Source: Planctomycetota bacterium (GTDB taxonomy: Bacteria; Planctomycetota; Planctomycetia; Pirellulales; Pirellulaceae). From it: a stretch of 56,399 nt of DNA. Below, piece by piece: positions 51,770 through 56,399 of the stretch (the first letter of the stretch is position 1; every line of letters begins with the position of its first letter). Location of the stretch: NCBI GenBank assembly GCA_017303505.1, contig JAFLCP010000034.1, positions 1 to 56,399 of the forward strand. Direction: 5' to 3'. The notes beneath the pieces were generated by a model that was not told the origin of the DNA, did not search any database, and was given only the letters and a program-made list of their open reading frames with translations. Position numbers and translations under genes: made by a program.

Positions 51770-53266
51770 ATGGCAGTCCGTTTGAAGATCCATGAAATCA
51801 CAAAGAGCTTTCCCGGTGTCAAGGCGCTGCGGGGAGTGAGCATGGACGTGATGGAAGGGGAAGTGCTGGCTGTCATCGGTGAAAATGGTGCGGGCAAAAG
51901 CACCCTCATGAAGATCTTGGCGGGGGTGCAGCCTCCGGACTCAGGGGAGCTGCGATGGAATGACAAACCCGTCTCCTTTTCCAACACGGCAGAATCTCAG
52001 GCCTGCGGTATCTCGCTCATTCATCAAGAGCTCAATCTGGCAGGCAATTTGAGTCTGGCAGCCAACATCTTTTTGGGGCGCGAGCCACATCGCTTTGGCT
52101 GGATTGATGAGCGGGCGATGCATAAAGAAGCCGCCAAATACCTAGAGCAAGTCGGTTTGAATGTATCGACGAAAACTCTGGCAGGTGAACTTTCCATTGG
52201 CCAACAGCAGCAAGTCGAAATTGCCAAAGCACTCTCGTGTAATGCCAAGGTGCTCATCATGGATGAGCCGACCAGCAGTTTGTCGAGCGGCGAAGCAGAA
52301 AAGCTCTTTCGCCTAATTGTTCAATTACGTGAACGTGGCGTAAGTGTGGTTTACATCTCGCATCGTTTGGGTGAGGTGGCTCGTTTGGCAGACCGCGTTG
52401 AAGTGCTTCGCGATGGAGCGAATGCAGGGCGTCTGAACAAACAAGAAATCAATCATCAAGCGATGGTGCGTTTGATGGTGGGGCGAGAATTGAGTCAATA
52501 TTTTCCGCATCAGGCCCATCCACTTCGCGATGTACGACTCAAAGTGGAGAATCTTGTGGTCGCGGGCCGTGTTTCGCATCCCGTTTCGTTTGAAGTGCGC
52601 GGTGGCGAAATTGTAGGGATGGCGGGACTCGTGGGCGCAGGCCGCACCGAAGTACTCGAAGCTCTGCTCGGCGTACGAACGGCATTGGCGGGTAAAGTGA
52701 CCGTCGATGGAAAATCGTATACGCTCGGAAACCCTAAAGCCGCGATTCATGCTGGCTTGGCATTGGTCCCCGAAGACCGTCGTCACCAAGGCTTAATGAC
52801 GCCAATGAGCGTCGAAGAAAATCTAGTCGTCGTGTCCAGCGACCAACGGAGTCGATTCGGTTGGCTTGATCGACGCGGTGATAGAGCGGCAGCGCAGTCA
52901 CAAGTGGAAGGACTCAAAATCAAAACGCCTCATCTGCAGCAAACAGCAGCGTTTTTGTCGGGGGGAAATCAGCAGAAGATTGTGTTTGGTAAGTGGATAC
53001 TCAACAAACCGAAAGTGCTGTTGCTCGACGAACCAACGCGAGGTGTTGATATCGGTGCCAAACAAGAAATCTATTCATTGATGGAAAAATTGGCATCGGA
53101 AGGCGTCGCCATTCTTTTCGTCAGTAGCGAAATGGAAGAAGTGCTCGGCATGGCAGACCGCGCTTTAGTGATGCACGAAGGAAGAATCACAGGCGAACTC
53201 TCGCGTTCGCAACTGAGTGAAGAAGCGATTATGGAATTAGCTGTGGGTGGCGTTGCCGCTCATTAG
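51770..53266 (+). CDS. Sugar-type ABC importer ATPase with two nucleotide-binding domains
   Basis: The protein has 498 residues from the ATG at 51770. It has the RbsA/MglA double-NBD layout. The first half is complete: Walker A GENGAGKST (37-45), signature LSIGQ (141-145), Walker B VLIMDEP (161-167). The second half has the degenerate Walker A-like GLVGAGRTE, signature LSGGNQQK and VLLLDEPTRGVD. It powers uptake of a pentose, hexose or related ligand through the permease gene 71 bp downstream. All three importer genes lie in order binding protein, ATPase, permease. Confidence 0.95.
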   Translation: MAVRLKIHEITKSFPGVKALRGVSMDVMEGEVLAVIGENGAGKSTLMKILAGVQPPDSGELRWNDKPVSFSNTAESQACGISLIHQELNLAGNLSLAANIFLGREPHRFGWIDERAMHKEAAKYLEQVGLNVSTKTLAGELSIGQQQQVEIAKALSCNAKVLIMDEPTSSLSSGEAEKLFRLIVQLRERGVSVVYISHRLGEVARLADRVEVLRDGANAGRLNKQEINHQAMVRLMVGRELSQYFPHQAHPLRDVRLKVENLVVAGRVSHPVSFEVRGGEIVGMAGLVGAGRTEVLEALLGVRTALAGKVTVDGKSYTLGNPKAAIHAGLALVPEDRRHQGLMTPMSVEENLVVVSSDQRSRFGWLDRRGDRAAAQSQVEGLKIKTPHLQQTAAFLSGGNQQKIVFGKWILNKPKVLLLDEPTRGVDIGAKQEIYSLMEKLASEGVAILFVSSEMEEVLGMADRALVMHEGRITGELSRSQLSEEAIMELAVGGVAAH

Positions 53267-53337
53267 TTGACAGCCCACAGCAGCCTTACAAGATCCAATC
53301 AAGATTTAGTATTTTTAAGCGATAAGCAAACATCAAA

Positions 53338-54705
53338 ATGAATCTGAAGAATGTCGGCATATTCTTATTGCTCGCGATCATCCTCCTGTTTACGGCTTGG
53401 AAGAACCCAGCGTTTTTGGCGGACCGCAACGTTCAGAGTTTAGTGCGATGGACGAGTCTATTTGGATTTTGCAGTATCGGTGTGGCGTTTGTCATCATCA
53501 CCGGTGGTATCGATCTTTCTATTGGGTCTTTGGTGGGATTATCGGGTTGCATATTGGTCTTAATGCTCAACCAACATTATGAGCCGACAGACATACAAGT
53601 TGGCGTGGTAGCAGTTCAAAAGTCAACATTGCGCGAGGGGCGAGAAGCGGTTCAGGTCGTCATAGATCCCAAAGAGGCGGTCCCAAAAGTGGATGATACC
53701 TTTAGGTTTCAAGACATGCGCGGTCGCGAAGTTGTGGGGACCGTGTATGCCACAGAAATGTCGAACGACCAAATGTTTGTGACTTTTCGCGAGCCTTCGC
53801 TGCAAGTGGCACCTCAAACCAAAATGAAATGGTCTAAGTTTGTGCATCGCCCCTTGCCCCTTGTGATTGCGGCTGTGATGGGGATCAGCATGTTGATTGG
53901 CTTGGTTCATGGTTTGTTGATTACCAAGCTTCGATTGCAACCTTTCGTGGTAACACTCTGCGGCCTGCTTATCTATCGCGGTATGGCTCGCGTGTTATCC
54001 AAAGATCAACCTTTGGGGTTGGGCAATACGTTGGATGGTGTGAAGCAATGGTTCCGCGGTAATGGCTTCTCGATTCCGGTGCCTGGTGTGCGTTGGATCA
54101 GTGAGGGAAATTGGACGCCTTATGTTTGGGATTATTCTACGAAGGCTTATGAGCGGGATGCGGATGGGCGTGCGATTGCTCTCGACTTTTGGCAATGGAT
54201 AGCGATTCCCATTCCAGGGATTCTGTTGTTGATCTTGGCGATTGTGGCTTGGCTGTTGCTCACTCGTACACTCTTTGGTCGTTATTTGTTGGCGCTTGGA
54301 AACAATCAACAAGCGGCGAAGTTCTCCGGGATACGCACCGATCGAATGGTCATTGCGGCCTACGTGATTTGTTCCGCGATGGCAGGCTTGTCGGGAATTC
54401 TGTTTACTTTCGATTTGAATTCGGTTGAGCCGAGCAGTACGGGAAACGTGTACGAACTGTATGCGATTGCCGCCGCAGTGTTGGGGGGATGCTCCTTGCG
54501 CGGCGGGACTGGCTCGATTGTTGGTGTCGTGGTGGGGACGGCCGTAATGCGTGCTCTCTACCTGAGCATTGAAGCATTGAGCATTCCGAAGCCCTACGAA
54601 TTTGTGATTATTGGGCTCGCCTTGCTGTTGGCCGTTCTGGCGGATGAAGTCGTGTTAAGGCTTGTCCAGGCCAATAAGATGAGGGCCCAGGCCAAAACGG
54701 GGTAG
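53338..54705 (+). CDS. Sugar-type ABC importer permease (RbsC-like) with two extra soluble segments
   Basis: The protein has 455 residues, well above the ~320 of RbsC. Family motifs are kept: GGIDLSIGSLVG (56-67), GRYLLALGNNQQAAKFSGI (314-332, the ATPase-facing helix region), and VLGGCSLRGGTGSIVG (381-396). Two stretches are extra. The first is at about 81-168, between the third and fourth membrane helix, and is polar and beta-rich. The second is at about 225-285, enlarging the next loop. Which side of the membrane they face is not certain. They could contact the unusual binding protein encoded upstream. Nothing suggests loss of function. Confidence 0.9.
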   Translation: MNLKNVGIFLLLAIILLFTAWKNPAFLADRNVQSLVRWTSLFGFCSIGVAFVIITGGIDLSIGSLVGLSGCILVLMLNQHYEPTDIQVGVVAVQKSTLREGREAVQVVIDPKEAVPKVDDTFRFQDMRGREVVGTVYATEMSNDQMFVTFREPSLQVAPQTKMKWSKFVHRPLPLVIAAVMGISMLIGLVHGLLITKLRLQPFVVTLCGLLIYRGMARVLSKDQPLGLGNTLDGVKQWFRGNGFSIPVPGVRWISEGNWTPYVWDYSTKAYERDADGRAIALDFWQWIAIPIPGILLLILAIVAWLLLTRTLFGRYLLALGNNQQAAKFSGIRTDRMVIAAYVICSAMAGLSGILFTFDLNSVEPSSTGNVYELYAIAAAVLGGCSLRGGTGSIVGVVVGTAVMRALYLSIEALSIPKPYEFVIIGLALLLAVLADEVVLRLVQANKMRAQAKTG

Positions 54706-54822
54706 CCGTTTGGGATAGCCGTCGTCTACTCGACAACTCCCTCGAAACAGAGATAATCTTGGGCTGTGTTGACTAAGCTCACGATGTAAAGCTGTGGATT
54801 CAGAACAGGGCAGGGGAGAGAC

Positions 54823-56010
54823 ATGGCCAAAAAAACGATTGCCGATGTAGATGTTCGCGACAAAGTTGTCTTGATGCGCGTCGATTTCAATGTGCCGCAA
54901 GAAGATGATGGCAGCATTACCGATGATCGCCGTATCCGAATGGCACTGCCTTCCATTGAGTCGGTTCTCGCTCGTGGTGGCAAATTGGTGTTGATGTCCC
55001 ACTTGGGCCGTCCGAAAGGAAAGGGTGTCGAGCCCGCTTACACTCTCCGTCCAACCGCGGTTCGCTTAGGCGAGTTGCTCAAAAAGAGCGTTGCATTTGC
55101 AACCGATACCGTTGGTGATTCAGCCAAAGCCACCATTGCGGCTCTAAAGTCAGGCGATGTTTGCGTCTTGGAAAATGTTCGCTTCAATGCGGGCGAATCA
55201 TCAGGTGACTCTACCTACGCAGGAATCTTAGCAGGTTGGGCAGATATCTATTGCAACGACGCATTTGGTACCTGCCATCGCAAAGATGCATCGATGGTGG
55301 CGGTTCCTAAAGCGATGGGAAGCAAGCCAAAAGTTTCTGGCTTCTTGGTCGCCAAAGAAATTCAATATCTCAGCGATGTACTTGCGAATCCAGAGCGTCC
55401 CTTTGTGGCGATTCTTGGCGGTGCCAAAGTGAGTGATAAGATCAACGTGATCAATAACTTGCTTGGTATTTGCGACAAGGTGTTGGTCGGCGGCGCGATG
55501 GCTTATACCTTCTCGTTGGCTCAAGGGGGTAAAGTTGGAAAGAGCTTGGTCGAGCCAGATAAGGTCGAACTAGCCAAGTCGCTGTTGGCTAAAGGCGGTG
55601 ACAAGTTGATTTTGCCAGTCGATACACATTGCGGAGACGCATTTAAGGGTGACTGCAACAAGAAGATTGTCGCCGCAGGTGAAATTCCTGACGGTTGGGA
55701 AGGTCTGGATATTGGACCGAAGACTGCCGCTCTGTATGCAGATATTGTTCGCAAGTCGAAAACGGTCGTATGGAATGGACCTATGGGGGTTTTTGAAATG
55801 GCCCCATTCGATGAGGGAACCAAAGCTGTTGCGAATGCCGTCGCTGAAAGCACTGCGACCAGCATCATCGGCGGTGGCGATAGCGCAGCGGCTGTCGAGC
55901 AATTGGGTTACGCGGACAAAGTCACACACGTCAGTACCGGTGGTGGCGCCAGCTTGTCTATGCTTGAAGGTGAACGGTTCGAGGCAGTAGATCTGCTCGA
56001 CGAAGCGTAA
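54823..56010 (+). CDS. pgk: Phosphoglycerate kinase
   Basis: The protein has 395 residues, full length. The N-terminal domain has RVDFNVP (19-25), the MSHLGRPKG basic patch and ENVRFNAGE with the substrate-binding Arg. The C-terminal domain has GGAKVSDK (nucleotide side), [10 protein letters not shown] near 315-325, and the Gly-rich [10 protein letters not shown] and STGGGASL loops. It transfers phosphate between 1,3-bisphosphoglycerate and ADP in glycolysis. It is 117 bp after the permease and not obviously part of the importer operon. Confidence 0.97.
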   Translation: MAKKTIADVDVRDKVVLMRVDFNVPQEDDGSITDDRRIRMALPSIESVLARGGKLVLMSHLGRPKGKGVEPAYTLRPTAVRLGELLKKSVAFATDTVGDSAKATIAALKSGDVCVLENVRFNAGESSGDSTYAGILAGWADIYCNDAFGTCHRKDASMVAVPKAMGSKPKVSGFLVAKEIQYLSDVLANPERPFVAILGGAKVSDKINVINNLLGICDKVLVGGAMAYTFSLAQGGKVGKSLVEPDKVELAKSLLAKGGDKLILPVDTHCGDAFKGDCNKKIVAAGEIPDGWEGLDIGPKTAALYADIVRKSKTVVWNGPMGVFEMAPFDEGTKAVANAVAESTATSIIGGGDSAAAVEQLGYADKVTHVSTGGGASLSMLEGERFEAVDLLDEA

Positions 56011-56061
56011 TCTTCTGATCGAGTTGAATGCTTTTAACTATGAGCGATTGCTAGGTGAATT

Positions 56062-56399
56062 ATGTCCGCAGAATATCAGCCCATCGAAGTAACGGTCCAA
56101 GAAGCGAAGACGATGATGCAGGAAAATCCTGAGATCGTTCTCATTGATTGCCGTGAACCTGATGAGTACGCAATCGCTCATATTGAAGGCTCGGTGTTGA
56201 TGCCTTTGAGTGAGATGCAGCAGAATCTTCCGAAGCTCGAGCCGTTGAAAGATAAATCGATCATCGTGCACTGCCATCATGGGGGGCGAAGCCTCCGCAT
56301 GGTGTTGTGGATGCGCAAGAACGGCTTCCTCAATTGCCTCAATATGGCGGGGGGAATTGACGCTTGGTCGATTGAGGTTGACCCTGACGTGCCTCGTTA
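56062..56399 (+). CDS. Rhodanese-like domain protein (3' end cut by the window)
   Basis: The frame from the ATG at 56062 runs to the window end (112 complete codons). It starts SAEYQPIEV and has DCREPDEYAIAHIEGS, the first rhodanese motif, then the active-site loop HCHHGGRS with the catalytic Cys and the final 'GGIDAW' strand. A single rhodanese domain would end near here (the last codons read DPDVPR), so only a few codons should be missing. It moves sulfur or senses redox state. It is 51 bp after pgk. Confidence 0.9.
   Translation, partial: MSAEYQPIEVTVQEAKTMMQENPEIVLIDCREPDEYAIAHIEGSVLMPLSEMQQNLPKLEPLKDKSIIVHCHHGGRSLRMVLWMRKNGFLNCLNMAGGIDAWSIEVDPDVPR

Overview
The window looks like a chromosomal piece of a member of the Planctomycetota, probably Pirellulales-like. 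Lineage markers are the DUF1549/DUF1553 protein with CX4CH and CXXCH motifs, the neighbouring cytochrome-like/WD40 protein, an ECF sigma factor coupled to a Ser/Thr kinase, a von Willebrand-A (VWA)/ExbB/ExbD/ExbD cluster, a DUF1573 protein, and three Ser/Thr-type kinases. I see no insertion sequence, integrase, phage gene or CRISPR array. The assignment rests on gene content only.

Layout. 1-5810: end of a secreted Pro-tailed protein, the DUF1549/1553 protein and the WD40/coiled-coil protein. 5854-11661: DUF900 hydrolase, inositol-monophosphatase family enzyme, lipoprotein, Ser/Thr kinase. 11842-15267 (minus strand): Wzz-like membrane protein, ExeA-like AAA ATPase and a P-loop-less relative of polysaccharide tyrosine kinases. 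15415-19488: trpF, a DUF1015 protein, and parA/parB preceded by two parS-like sites. 19632-20462: tRNA-Pro(UGG), a perfect 13-bp palindrome and three copies of a 207-210-bp tandem repeat. 20463-27259: mercuric-reductase-like flavoprotein, a VapBC-type pair, and ECF sigma factor/kinase/secreted protein with overlapping reading frames. 27329-32657 (minus): methyltransferase, GT2 glycosyltransferase, GT-C-like membrane protein and sulfotransferase. 32911-39265: TlpA-like redoxin, small membrane protein, miaB, M50-like membrane protease, small conserved ORF, histidine kinase, HGSNAT-like acyltransferase. 39309-43188 (minus): VWA protein, unknown exported protein, ExbB, ExbD, ExbD. 43370-47961: def, fmt, fabZ, fabI, DUF1573 protein. 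48050-50203: CPBP protease and an atypical kinase. 50576-54705: sugar-type ABC importer. 54823-56399: pgk and the start of a rhodanese gene.

How genes work together. def and fmt form the N-formyl-methionine pair. fabZ and fabI are successive steps of fatty-acid elongation. parA, parB and the parS-like sites form a segregation module. The ABC importer stands out. Its substrate-binding lipoprotein has the two halves of a type I periplasmic-binding fold in reversed order (circular permutation), its permease carries two extra soluble segments, and a strong terminator hairpin separates the binding-protein gene from the ATPase gene. The polysaccharide-type cluster at 11842-15267 and the glycosyl/sulfotransferase cluster at 27329-32657 suggest cell-surface polysaccharide work. 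The sigma/kinase/secreted-protein cassette looks like a self-contained signalling unit.
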